Positions 37,878 through 46,632 of a DNA stretch of 64,000 bases are shown piece by piece (within the stretch, counting starts at the first letter, position 1; the number at the start of each line of letters is the position of its first letter). The notes beneath the pieces were generated by a model. The model saw only the letters and a program-made list of their open reading frames with translations, was not told the DNA's origin and did no database searches. The position numbers and the translations under genes are program-made. Source of the stretch: Sphingobacterium populi. GTDB lineage: Bacteria; Bacteroidota; Bacteroidia; Sphingobacteriales; Sphingobacteriaceae. The stretch lies in NCBI RefSeq assembly GCF_001586775.1, contig NZ_LQXS01000006.1:62001-126000 (forward strand), read 5' to 3'.

Positions 37878-38177
37878 AATTTCTTTTTTTTACTGGATAC
37901 GAAAAGGCGGCGACACATTGCGCGCATTAAATACATCAGTGTTTGGCAGAAATTAGGAATTACATAGACTCTTATTTTTGGCGGATAAAGTACAATTTTA
38001 GTGAAAACTTTGGTAAAAGTATCTTTTTTTGTTAAATAAGCGAGATCTGACTATTAAAATCATCAGTCCCCAAAAAATAATACGGATGGTGATGGATGAT
38101 ATATAAAAGAGACATTTCTGTAATTAATGCCGCCTGTTTTTTCTTTTTTGCTGATCTCAAAGGCTAATGTAAGCCAC
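37878..38177. other. Intergenic region, no gene seen
   Basis: About 300 nt, AT-rich, between the ABC-F start and the terminator of the beta-oxidation operon. No open frame with a plausible start, no RNA gene and no exact TAnnTTTG box on the minus strand was found. It must contain the ABC-F promoter. Confidence 0.5.
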
Positions 38178-38204
38178 AAAAAAGCTCCCTGCGAACAGGG
38201 AGCT
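38178..38204 (-). terminator. Terminator of the beta-oxidation operon
   Basis: On the minus strand AGCTCCCTG and CAGGGAGCT pair around a TTCG tetraloop and run into TTTTTT. It lies 55 nt past the stop of the last gene of the operon. Confidence 0.9.
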
Positions 38205-38258
38205 AACCATTGGGTATTCTAATTATTAGTGTGTGCAAAATAATAATGTTATATCACT

Positions 38259-40043
38259 TTAGAAGGGATATTTATTGTCGTCAATGAGCTTTCGGGCAAT
38301 TCGTTGACGAGCTTCTTTGATATTAAACGGTTCAACCTTAGTAAAACGCTTCAATCCGACTAGCATCATTCGCAATTCATCACCTTCGGCAAATGAATTT
38401 AACGCTTCCTTACCTGCGATCTGCACTTTATCTACGATAGAATGTAGATAGACCCGCGCCATGTCGGTTGGCAACTGAGCCGCTTCTTCGCCTTTGGTAT
38501 GATAAATTTTCTCTACGCGCAACAGCACTGATTCGGCGACATAGACGTAACCAATAATATCTGCTATATTCATCAGGATCTCTTGCTCTTTTGATAGAGA
38601 CATCATGAGCTTTTGTACCGCAGCGCCAGCAACTAATAAGCCTGTCTTTTTCAGGTTGGCAATGATTTTCTTTTCTGCCGCAAATGGCGTGTCATCGTCT
38701 GCTCCGAAATCGGGGATTGCCATTAACTCGTTGGCGACTGAAGTTGCAGGCCCCATCAAATCCAATTCACCCTTCATCGCACGCTTCAACAACATATCGA
38801 CAACTAGAAGGCGATTTACTTCGTTTGTTCCTTCAAAAATTCGATTGATTCGTGCATCACGGTACGCACGCTCCATTGGTGCATCGGCGGAGTAGCCCAT
38901 TCCTCCATAAATCTGTACTCCTTCATCGACTACATAATCAAGCATTTCGGAACACCATACTTTTATTATGGCACATTCAATAGCAAATTGTTCTACGGAT
39001 TTCAATTTGGCTTTGGCTTCGTCCATGCCTTCGGCGATCAATGCATCGTACGCATCATCAATGTTCTGGCCGGCACGATAAGCCGCACTTTCGTTAGCGT
39101 ACAGTCGAGTGGCCATTTCTGCCAATTTGTACCGAATCGCTCCGAACTTGGAGATTGGCAAATTGAACTGTACACGCTCATTGGCATAGCGAACAGAAGC
39201 GTGAATCACGGAACGTGATGCGCCAATCGCTGATGCGCCAAGCTTGATACGACCAATATTCAGAATATTAACAGCGATCTTGAACCCATTCTCGCGCTCT
39301 GAAAGCATATTCTCGACTGGTACGGCGCAATCATTAAAAAAGACTTGCCGTGTGGAAGATCCTTTGATACCAAGTTTATGTTCTTCCGGATTCATCGTAA
39401 TTCCTCCGAATTCGCGTTCTACGATAAATGCGGTTAAGTTTTTATCATCGTCTATTTTGGCGAAAACGATAAATATATCTGCAAACCCACCATTGGTGAT
39501 CCACATCTTCTGCCCGTTAATGATGTAGTGTGTACCTTCGGCATTTAATTTCGCGGAGGTTCGTCCAGAATTAGCATCAGAACCGGAATTGGGCTCCGTA
39601 AGACAATAAGATGCTTTCCATTCTCCGGTCGTTAACTTTGGAATGTATTTGTCTTTTTGTGCTTGATTTCCATAATAGAGAATTGGTAAAGTACCAATAC
39701 CGGTATGTGCGGAAATTGCGACGGCAAAGCTGTGCCCTCCACCGACTGCGTCTGCCACAAGCATAGAGGTATTGAAGTTTTTTCCAAAACCACCGTATTG
39801 CTCTGGAATAGATACTCCAAGCATACCTAATTCGCCTGCGTTATTAAGTAATTGCTGCATTAGACCGTCTTCTTGCTTATCAATACGGTCTAAATTTGTC
39901 ATGACTTCTGAGTTGATGAAGTCAGTGCAGGTTTGGCGTATCATTTTCGCTTCTTCATCGAATTCTTCGGGGATGAAGACATCTTGGTAAGATGTTTCGC
40001 GGATCACGAATTCTCCGCCCTTGATTGCGCTATTATTGCTCAT
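38259..40043 (-). CDS. Long-type acyl-CoA dehydrogenase (fourth gene of beta-oxidation operon)
   Basis: The 594-residue flavoenzyme has the usual acyl-CoA dehydrogenase core in residues 1-410 (CLTEPNSGSDANSG, MWITNGGFADIF, catalytic Glu404 in IFEGTNEVNR) and an added helical C-terminal domain of about 190 residues, as in very-long-chain enzymes. It performs the first oxidation of fatty acyl-CoA, passing electrons to ETF. The thiolase gene ends 27 nt upstream, so the two are co-transcribed; the terminator follows. With the thiolase and the hydratase/dehydrogenase it completes one turn of the cycle. Confidence 0.94.
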   Translation of the reverse strand: MSNNSAIKGGEFVIRETSYQDVFIPEEFDEEAKMIRQTCTDFINSEVMTNLDRIDKQEDGLMQQLLNNAGELGMLGVSIPEQYGGFGKNFNTSMLVADAVGGGHSFAVAISAHTGIGTLPILYYGNQAQKDKYIPKLTTGEWKASYCLTEPNSGSDANSGRTSAKLNAEGTHYIINGQKMWITNGGFADIFIVFAKIDDDKNLTAFIVEREFGGITMNPEEHKLGIKGSSTRQVFFNDCAVPVENMLSERENGFKIAVNILNIGRIKLGASAIGASRSVIHASVRYANERVQFNLPISKFGAIRYKLAEMATRLYANESAAYRAGQNIDDAYDALIAEGMDEAKAKLKSVEQFAIECAIIKVWCSEMLDYVVDEGVQIYGGMGYSADAPMERAYRDARINRIFEGTNEVNRLLVVDMLLKRAMKGELDLMGPATSVANELMAIPDFGADDDTPFAAEKKIIANLKKTGLLVAGAAVQKLMMSLSKEQEILMNIADIIGYVYVAESVLLRVEKIYHTKGEEAAQLPTDMARVYLHSIVDKVQIAGKEALNSFAEGDELRMMLVGLKRFTKVEPFNIKEARQRIARKLIDDNKYPF

Positions 40044-40070
40044 ATCTGTATAGTTTATCGTTGGAACATT

Positions 40071-41246
40071 TTAGGATAGCATTTCGAATATACCGGCCGC
40101 TCCTTGTCCAGAGCCGACACACATTGTGACCATGCCATATTTATTTTGGCGACGCTTCATTTCGTTCAGCACTTGTACGGTGAGTTTTGCTCCTGTACAT
40201 CCTAGTGGATGGCCGAGGGCAATGGCGCCTCCATTTACATTGATCTTACTTTGATCCAATTCCAATTCTCGGATAACGGCTAGGGATTGCGAAGAGAAAG
40301 CTTCATTGAGTTCAATCAAATCGATATCTTCTTTTTTTAATCCAGCCATTTTCAATGCTTTGGGAATGGCATAAATCGGCCCGATACCCATAATACGCGG
40401 TGGTACTCCAGCTACTCCATAACTCACCATCCTAGCGATCGGTGCGACGTTTAACTCTTTAAGTTTAGCTTCTGACACGACGAGCACAAAAGCTGCGCCA
40501 TCGGAGGTTTGGGAAGAATTTCCAGCCGTCACAACGCCATCTGCTGCAAATACTGGCTTTAGCTTGTTCAATACTTCTAAAGACGTATCTGCACGAGGGC
40601 CTTCGTCGGTGTCTACTACATAATCTCGTGAGGTGATTTTGTCATCTTTCAAGTAATTCTCTGTTACCTTAATCGGGACAATACCATCTTTTAGATTACC
40701 ATTCTTAATCGCTGCAATAGCTTTCTGATGTGACTCCAATGCAAATACATCTTGATCTTCGCGAGATACATTGTACTCTTTGGCTACTGCTTCTGCCGTT
40801 AGGCCCATTCCCCAATACCAATCTGGATTTTCTTTGGCAACTTTGGGATTTGGAGCTAGTTTCCAGCCGCCCATCGGCATGCCAGACATTACTTCTACAC
40901 CTCCTGCGATGATGCAATCTGCCATACCAGCTTTAATTTTTGCGACTGCAGTCGCAATGGTATCCAACCCCGAAGCGCAATACCGATTGACGGTAACTCC
41001 GGGTACTTTGTCTGTATTTAATCCCATCAATGAGATCATTCGCGCAATGTTTAGACCTTGCTCGGCCTCGGGTGTTGCGTTGCCCACAATTACATCATCT
41101 ATTTGCGCCACATCCAGATTAGGAATGGTAGACACCATGTGTTGAATGACTTCACTTGCCAATTCGTCTGCGCGCATAAAACGGAATACGCCTCTCGGTG
41201 CCTTACCTACTGCGGTGCGATAACCTGCTATAATATATGCTTCCAT
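40071..41246 (-). CDS. Acetyl-CoA C-acyltransferase (thiolase)
   Basis: The 391-residue enzyme releases acetyl-CoA in the last step of beta-oxidation. Catalytic residues are Cys90 (VNRYCASGLD), His346 (ALGHPLGCTGAK) and Cys376 (MCVGSGQGAAG). Length and signatures fit the degradative thiolase of a FadA type. It lies between the multifunctional enzyme (87 nt upstream) and the acyl-CoA dehydrogenase (27 nt downstream), all in one direction, and so is probably under the MarR regulator that opens the operon. Confidence 0.94.
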   Translation of the reverse strand: MEAYIIAGYRTAVGKAPRGVFRFMRADELASEVIQHMVSTIPNLDVAQIDDVIVGNATPEAEQGLNIARMISLMGLNTDKVPGVTVNRYCASGLDTIATAVAKIKAGMADCIIAGGVEVMSGMPMGGWKLAPNPKVAKENPDWYWGMGLTAEAVAKEYNVSREDQDVFALESHQKAIAAIKNGNLKDGIVPIKVTENYLKDDKITSRDYVVDTDEGPRADTSLEVLNKLKPVFAADGVVTAGNSSQTSDGAAFVLVVSEAKLKELNVAPIARMVSYGVAGVPPRIMGIGPIYAIPKALKMAGLKKEDIDLIELNEAFSSQSLAVIRELELDQSKINVNGGAIALGHPLGCTGAKLTVQVLNEMKRRQNKYGMVTMCVGSGQGAAGIFEMLS

Positions 41247-41333
41247 GATTATTATTCTACTAAATGATCGACTTTTCGGCGTTTAGTACACCAACCTTAT
41301 CGACCTGGTTTAAACTTTTTTATGCTGCTCTTT

Positions 41334-43760
41334 TTAGTTACGAAGTGGTTTACCTTTTGTCAACATGTGTTGTATTCGTTCTAAGGTTTTCCGTTCGCCG
41401 CACAATTCTAAAAATGCCTTGCGCTCTAGATCTAGCAAATATTGCTCAGAAACCTCGGTGGGTACAGACAGGTCGCCTCCGCACATGACATAGCCTAGCT
41501 TTTCGGAGATCTTCTTGTCGTGCTCCGAAATATAATGTCCAGCATGCATTGACGCTGCTCCGGCATACACAATCCCTAGTCCTTGTTTTCCCAATACTTT
41601 GATATCCTTGCGCGCTGCAGGCTGTAAGTAACCTTCATTGGCCAGCTCCAGTGCTTTTGCTTTCGCATCCGCTAAAAGGCGCTTCCTATTCATCGTGATG
41701 GCATATTTGCCTTGTTGCAAATAGCCTAACTCGTAGGCTTCTACAGCAGAGGTCGATACTTTTGCTTGCCCAACGGTCAAAAAGCGCTCTTTCAGCGTGT
41801 TTTGTGTAATTTGATCGTCCTTGAACTCGTCTGAAGCACGTAGTGCAAATTCCTTGGAACCGCCGCCACCTGGAATAACTCCCACGCCAAATTCTACCAA
41901 GCCCATATAGGTTTCGGCATGTAACTGTACAAAATCCGCGTGCATGGAGAATTCACAACCACCGCCAAGCGTGAGTTGGAAAGGAGCGACTACTACCGGA
42001 ATAGACGAGTAACGTAGACGCATAGCCGTATTTTGAAACATGCGAACCGCCATGTTCAGCTCGTCATAATCTTGCTCTACGGCCATCATGAAAATCATGC
42101 CTATATTAGCTCCGGCAGAGAAGTTCTTGCCTTCGTTGGTGATGACTAGGCCGCGGTATTCTTGCTCGGCTAGGTCAATCGCTTTATTTACGCCTTGAAT
42201 AACATCACCACCAATGGTATTCATCTTGGTATGAAACTCGCAGTTGATAATGCCATCACCAAGATCTGTAATGGTGACGCCGGTGTTCTTCCAGATCGTT
42301 TTCTTGTCGCGAATATTATCTAACACAATCAAATCTTCTGTGCCAGGTATAGGTTGATAGGACTTGGATTTGATGTCATAGAAGTTCTTAACGCCGTCAA
42401 TCACTTTATAAAATTGCTCATGACCTCCTTGCAGCATATCGTGTACCCATGAAGCGACTTCGCCTGATTGGCCTGGCAAACGTTTGTCTTCGCTCTTAAT
42501 TTTTTCGATCGTTTCGCGTACGCCTAAAGCATCCCACACCTCAAATGGCCCCAGCTCCCAACCAAAACCAGCTCGCATAGCATCATCAATACGGTAGAAA
42601 TCGTCTGTAATCTCTGGCACACGATTCGACACATATTCGAACAGGGGATAGTGCATAGCACGAAATAATTGGGCAGCTTTATCTGTACCTTGTTCGTACA
42701 CTTTCATACGTTTACGAATATCTTCTACAGGCTTGGTTGCTTCCAGCGTGCTGGATTTCACCTTTTGCTGTTCGCCATATTCTAGCGTCTTGAGATTTAA
42801 GGATAGGATATTCGAGTTTCCTTTATCGTCTTTTACCTTTTTGTAGAAACCTTGTTTTGTTTTCTCGCCCAGCCATTTCTTTTCCGCCATCTGACTGATA
42901 TAGGCAGGCAATTGAAAGACACCTTTGGCCTCATCATCCGGGGCATTTTCTATTAATCCATTTGCGACATTCACTAATGTATCCAATCCAACCACATCCG
43001 CTGTACGGAAGGTTGCAGATTTTGGATGTCCCATAGCGGGGCCGGTATACTTGTCTACCTCTTCTATGGTAAGCTCTAGCGGCTCGACCAAATGAGTGAG
43101 TGCCAACATAGAATAGACACCAATACGATTGCCAATAAAAGCAGGCGTATCCTTACATAATACCACTGTTTTACCTAAGAGCTTGTCGCCGAAGTAGGTA
43201 AGAAAATCGATCACTGCAGGATCGGTATGTTTGGTGGGGATGATTTCAAATAGCTCTAGATAGCGCGGTGGATTGAAGAAATGCGTACCACAAAAATTCT
43301 TTTTGAAATCTTCGCTACGGCCATCAGCCATAAGGTTGATCGGAATTCCAGAAGTGTTGGAAGTAACCAAAGTGCCTTCTTTGCGGTACTTCTCGACTTG
43401 ATCAAACACTGATTTTTTGATATCTAATCTTTCTACGACTACTTCGATTACCCAATCGTACTGGGCAATATCTTTCATGTTGTCGTCGAAGTTTCCGGTT
43501 TTGATGCGGTTGGCATACCGCTTACTGTATATGGGAGAAGGATTTGATTTTAGTGCCGTATCTAAGGAAGTATTGACAATTCGGTTTCGCACTGCTTTAC
43601 TTTCCAGATTCAGTCCTTTTGATTCTTCTTGAGGTAAAAGCTCTTTTGGAACGATATCCAGAAGAAGCACTTCTACACCAATATTTGCAAAGTGACATGC
43701 GATCCGCGAGCCCATTACGCCCGAACCTAACACGGCTACCTTTTTAATATTTCTTTTCAT
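41334..43760 (-). CDS. 3-hydroxyacyl-CoA dehydrogenase / enoyl-CoA hydratase (bifunctional)
   Basis: The 808-residue protein has the NAD-binding dehydrogenase first (VAVLGSGVMGSRIACHFANIG at about 9-29) with HFFNPPRYLELFEIIPT and TPAFIGNRIGVY, then the enoyl-CoA hydratase/isomerase domain from about residue 505 (LVITNEGKNFSAGANIGMIF, LGGGCEFSMHAD). This order is the reverse of E. coli FadB and matches the FadN type of Gram-positive bacteria. It hydrates and then oxidises the acyl-CoA. It lies between marR and the thiolase gene in the operon. Confidence 0.94.
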   Translation of the reverse strand: MKRNIKKVAVLGSGVMGSRIACHFANIGVEVLLLDIVPKELLPQEESKGLNLESKAVRNRIVNTSLDTALKSNPSPIYSKRYANRIKTGNFDDNMKDIAQYDWVIEVVVERLDIKKSVFDQVEKYRKEGTLVTSNTSGIPINLMADGRSEDFKKNFCGTHFFNPPRYLELFEIIPTKHTDPAVIDFLTYFGDKLLGKTVVLCKDTPAFIGNRIGVYSMLALTHLVEPLELTIEEVDKYTGPAMGHPKSATFRTADVVGLDTLVNVANGLIENAPDDEAKGVFQLPAYISQMAEKKWLGEKTKQGFYKKVKDDKGNSNILSLNLKTLEYGEQQKVKSSTLEATKPVEDIRKRMKVYEQGTDKAAQLFRAMHYPLFEYVSNRVPEITDDFYRIDDAMRAGFGWELGPFEVWDALGVRETIEKIKSEDKRLPGQSGEVASWVHDMLQGGHEQFYKVIDGVKNFYDIKSKSYQPIPGTEDLIVLDNIRDKKTIWKNTGVTITDLGDGIINCEFHTKMNTIGGDVIQGVNKAIDLAEQEYRGLVITNEGKNFSAGANIGMIFMMAVEQDYDELNMAVRMFQNTAMRLRYSSIPVVVAPFQLTLGGGCEFSMHADFVQLHAETYMGLVEFGVGVIPGGGGSKEFALRASDEFKDDQITQNTLKERFLTVGQAKVSTSAVEAYELGYLQQGKYAITMNRKRLLADAKAKALELANEGYLQPAARKDIKVLGKQGLGIVYAGAASMHAGHYISEHDKKISEKLGYVMCGGDLSVPTEVSEQYLLDLERKAFLELCGERKTLERIQHMLTKGKPLRN

Positions 43761-43813
43761 ACCATCTTATTTTAGATTTACTATTGCGAGCTGCCAATAC
43801 CGATCGGCAGACG

Positions 43814-44269
43814 TTAAAGTTCTATTGTCGATTTCTCTACTTTCGGGTCGTATTGCGAGACGAGGTCATTAATCTTCAATAAGGTTTTGATTAATTGTGT
43901 TCGATCTTTGGCAGACAGCTCTTTATCCAAAAATGAATTGAAATCACGCACGACATTTTTGGCAATTTTCCTTTTCTCGACACCCAACTCGGTCAAATAC
44001 ACCTTAACGGATCGTTTATCCGTCGTACTAGCTTCCCTATAAATAAATCCCAAATTTTCTAAATTGTTTAGCACTCGGGAAAGGCTAGTGGTTTTCACTC
44101 CGGTAGAGTTGGCTATATGAGATACGGGCGTACCTTCTCGATGTATATTAATCAAAATATAACCTGCAGCCTGCGTAAAGCCGTGCTGGTTAGCGATCTG
44201 GTTGTACTTGTTCGCCAAATTCTGCCAACAGGCTTTCAAAAAATAATCTAATGTGTTATCTTGACTCAT
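43814..44269 (-). CDS. MarR-family regulator of the beta-oxidation operon
   Basis: The 151-residue winged-helix protein has the recognition region VSHIANSTGVKTTSLSRVLNNLENLGFIYREASTTDKRSVKVYLTELG in shortened form visible around residues 55-105: helix-turn-helix (HIANSTGVKTTSLSRVLNNL) and wing with the conserved D-x-R (TTDKRS). It is the first gene of the operon, 53 nt before the dehydrogenase/hydratase gene. MarR proteins of such operons usually repress and are released by an acyl-CoA. A 12-bp palindrome lies at its own predicted start site, suggesting autoregulation. Confidence 0.9.
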   Translation of the reverse strand: MSQDNTLDYFLKACWQNLANKYNQIANQHGFTQAAGYILINIHREGTPVSHIANSTGVKTTSLSRVLNNLENLGFIYREASTTDKRSVKVYLTELGVEKRKIAKNVVRDFNSFLDKELSAKDRTQLIKTLLKINDLVSQYDPKVEKSTIEL

Positions 44270-44292
44270 AATTAGTAGTTGCTATCAATTAC

Positions 44293-44304
44293 TATGCTAG
44301 CATA
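44293..44304. promoter_or_regulatory. Candidate MarR operator at the operon start site
   Basis: TATGCTAGCATA is a perfect 12-bp palindrome. It begins directly after the -7 box on the minus strand (44313-44306), so it covers the expected transcript start near 44301 and is well placed for repression by the MarR protein encoded next to it. Confidence 0.5.
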
Positions 44305-44305
44305 T

Positions 44306-44336
44306 CAAATTTAACAGATGTTTAGCACAATCCAAA
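44306..44336 (-). promoter_or_regulatory. Promoter of the marR-beta-oxidation operon
   Basis: On the minus strand TTTG (44336-44333), 19 nt, then TAAATTTG (44313-44306): both Bacteroidota elements with ideal spacing. The leader to the marR start would be about 32 nt. Confidence 0.7.
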
Positions 44337-44367
44337 ATTATTATCTCCTTAATTTGTAAAAAATCGC

Positions 44368-44406
44368 ATTACGCAATTCGCCCAATATGATTTAACTTTG
44401 CGTAAT
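44368..44406 (+). promoter_or_regulatory. Promoter and inverted repeat of the 2OG-oxygenase gene
   Basis: TAACTTTG (44393-44400) is an exact -7 box, 22 nt before the start codon. The 9-bp arms ATTACGCAA (44368-44376) and TTGCGTAAT (44398-44406) flank it with a 21-nt spacer and overlap the -7 box, so a dimeric regulator could bind both arms. Confidence 0.5.
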
Positions 44407-44422
44407 CACAAAAATATGTCGC

Positions 44423-45385
44423 ATGGCAGATATAAACATACCTAGACTAGATTTGTTGCAGTATACCGAAGGGAATGACGCGCAGCGCAAACAGTTTTCA
44501 CAAGATATTGGCAAGGCCTTTAACGAGACAGGATTCGTCACGATTGCTAATCACGGGTTAAGCCAATCGTTGATTGATGAACTGTATAAAGTAGTTAAAG
44601 ATTTTTTTGACCTACCAGAAGATATTAAAAACGCTTACCAATTCCCGGAGTTAGCTGGACAGCGTGGCTATACATCTAAAGGGAAAGAAAAAGCGAAGGA
44701 TGCCAGCACGCCTGACTTAAAAGAGTTCTGGCAACGCGGACAAACTATTGTGGGGGAAGAATATTCGAAAACAGACTTTCCGGATAATATTGTCGTATCG
44801 GAGTTGCCGCGTTTTAATGAAATTACCGCAGAAGTTTACAGAAAACTAGAAGATGCGGGTAGAAATATTCTACAAGCGATTGCTGTATACCTCAATCTGG
44901 ATGAAGATTATTTTGAATCTTTCGTGATTAATGGTAATTCGATTCTTCGCGCGATTCACTACTTCCCGATCGAAAATCCAGATGCGATCTCACCAGACGC
45001 GGTGCGTGCTGGAGCGCATGAGGACATTAACCTGATTACTTTATTAATTGGTGCTAGTGCAGATGGCTTGGAAGTACTCACGAAAGACAATGAGTGGTTT
45101 CCGATCAAAGCAAAAGGGGAAGATATCGTGGTCAACGTAGGCGATATGTTGCAACGATTGACTAATAATAAATTGAAATCGACTACACACCGTGTGGTAA
45201 ATCCGCCGCGTGAATTGATGAAGACTTCGCGGTATTCCGTGCCATTCTTCTTACATCCAAAATCGAGCATGAGCTTGGCGAGTTTGGATGCGACGATCTC
45301 AGACGAATACCCAAAATTGTATGAAGATTACACCGCAGGACAATATTTGGATGAGCGCCTTCGCGAAATTGGCTTAAAAATGTAA
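44423..45385 (+). CDS. 2-oxoglutarate/Fe(II) dioxygenase, isopenicillin N synthase-like family
   Basis: The 320-residue product has the double-stranded beta-helix core with iron ligands His199 and Asp201 (AGAHEDINL) and His256 (STTHRVVNP), and Arg270 with Ser272 (RYS), the pair that binds 2-oxoglutarate. The N-terminal DIOX_N part (PRLDLLQY, GFVTIANHGLS) is typical of the family. The substrate is unknown; such enzymes act on many small molecules. It diverges from the marR-led operon with a shared 153-nt region, so it may respond to the same regulator, although this is inference. Confidence 0.88.
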   Translation: MADINIPRLDLLQYTEGNDAQRKQFSQDIGKAFNETGFVTIANHGLSQSLIDELYKVVKDFFDLPEDIKNAYQFPELAGQRGYTSKGKEKAKDASTPDLKEFWQRGQTIVGEEYSKTDFPDNIVVSELPRFNEITAEVYRKLEDAGRNILQAIAVYLNLDEDYFESFVINGNSILRAIHYFPIENPDAISPDAVRAGAHEDINLITLLIGASADGLEVLTKDNEWFPIKAKGEDIVVNVGDMLQRLTNNKLKSTTHRVVNPPRELMKTSRYSVPFFLHPKSSMSLASLDATISDEYPKLYEDYTAGQYLDERLREIGLKM

Positions 45386-45407
45386 GCACATATATAAAAG
45401 ATCGTAT

Positions 45408-45447
45408 AAAAGAAATGGAGTAGGCCAACACCTACTCCATTTCTTTT
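45408..45447. terminator. Bidirectional terminator overlapping the end of the YjbR-like gene
   Basis: A 17-bp perfect stem (arms 45408-45424 and 45431-45447, core AGAAATGGAGTAGG) with a 6-nt loop. The right arm includes the last four sense codons and the TAG stop of the minus-strand gene, so part of the coding sequence folds into the terminator. Confidence 0.85.
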
Positions 45448-45797
45448 ATTTCCTCCTGCTGCTTCTTCGGCAGTCCACGGAAGACTAAATCGTACGAATG
45501 ATCAATCCACTCGCGTAGTTGGTGATCATCAGCTTCGCGATGCGCAAAGACGGTATTCCAATGTTTCTTATTCATATGATACCCCGGAAAGACCGTTTGC
45601 GGATACGATTCGCGTAATTCTATCGCCCATTCTGGAGCGCATTTGACATTAAAACTAAGCGCATCGACCTGATCCAATCCTATTAAAAGAAAAATCTTTA
45701 GCCCAACTTTGAAGACCAGCGTATCTGGCCCAAACGGCAGTTCTTCCGATACGCCTGGCTTTTGTAAGCAATAAATACGCAAACTTTCTATGTCCAT
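45432..45797 (-). CDS. MmcQ/YjbR-family protein
   Basis: The 121-residue protein contains the family markers KPGVSEELPFGPDTLVFKVG, CAPEWAIELRESYP and YHMNKKHWNTVF. The fold is related to the CyaY/YjbR DNA-binding group, and the actual function is not established. Its last codons (KEME and stop) lie inside the terminator stem. It starts 47 nt after the thioredoxin-like gene stop in the same direction, so the two may be one operon. Confidence 0.88.
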   Translation of the reverse strand: MDIESLRIYCLQKPGVSEELPFGPDTLVFKVGLKIFLLIGLDQVDALSFNVKCAPEWAIELRESYPQTVFPGYHMNKKHWNTVFAHREADDHQLREWIDHSYDLVFRGLPKKQQEEIKEME

Positions 45798-45844
45798 AAC
45801 GTGTATTGCAAGATGATACTCGGTATAAGATGTTGAAACGGCTA

Positions 45845-46396
45845 TTAAGCAAGCAAGGCTAATAACTCTTGCTGAATAGCTACTCCTTTATCCTCATTAT
45901 ACCATTTTTGAAGCGCTTCTTTGATTTCCTCAAAAGGTTGGTTGTCGGCCTTCATGGCTTCAAAAATTGCTTGTAATGGTGCTGGTCGTGGACCCCACAC
46001 GGCTTTGTCGTGCCCCACATCATTGCGAATGATTAATTTGGGAATAGATTTACCGCCATTCGTCAGATAATCATCGATCAAGTGCGGCTCGCTATCACGA
46101 AGCTGGATATCAAAGTCGATGTTAGGATTATTTTTAACCATTTGGTAGATCTGCGGAACAGAATGTGCTGCATCGCCACACCAAGGTTCTGTAATTACGA
46201 TCCAATGCTGCTCTTCTGTAATGCTATCTACATAGCGTTTCATTGCTTCATTGGGCTCGAATCGTTTTGTCCAACGACTCATGCGCGTCCAATTCATCTT
46301 TGCATATTGCAAATATTCCTCGTTATCGTAGGGTGCGTGTTTTTCAGGTTGTGCAAGTATGTCACCAAAATGTACCAGATACTCGTCGAAATTCAT
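45845..46396 (-). CDS. Thioredoxin-like protein lacking the CxxC motif
   Basis: The 183-residue product has a thioredoxin fold in the second half: WIVITEPWCGDAAHSVPQIY at the active-site position, then LRDSEPHLIDDYLTNGGKSIPKLIIR with the cis-proline. Where thioredoxin has WCGPC, this protein has WCGDA, so only the first cysteine remains. The Thioredoxin_9 group of cytoplasmic proteins often has this form. It cannot be a normal dithiol reductase; a single-Cys peroxidase-like or binding role is possible. No signal peptide was seen. Confidence 0.8.
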   Translation of the reverse strand: MNFDEYLVHFGDILAQPEKHAPYDNEEYLQYAKMNWTRMSRWTKRFEPNEAMKRYVDSITEEQHWIVITEPWCGDAAHSVPQIYQMVKNNPNIDFDIQLRDSEPHLIDDYLTNGGKSIPKLIIRNDVGHDKAVWGPRPAPLQAIFEAMKADNQPFEEIKEALQKWYNEDKGVAIQQELLALLA

Positions 46397-46632
46397 AAAT
46401 CAATTAATTTGCCGCTAAAATACACAATTTTCTTGAGCAGCTATGATGCTCATACTGTCATAATTTTGCCACTCTATTACTCAGCACCGTCTTAAAAATG
46501 ACAGGATGTCATTCAAATTTGACAACAGTAAGACACATTGTACAGAATTATGACGCGACAAATGCCATATAAATATTGGCACAACGGTTGATATAGGATA
46601 GGAAATTAAGATTACGAGAAACAAAATAAGAT

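Noticed and set aside
46397-46632. CIRCE/HrcA-type heat-shock element before dnaK
   Set aside because: No TTAGCACTC and complement pair is present; only weak short dyads were seen.
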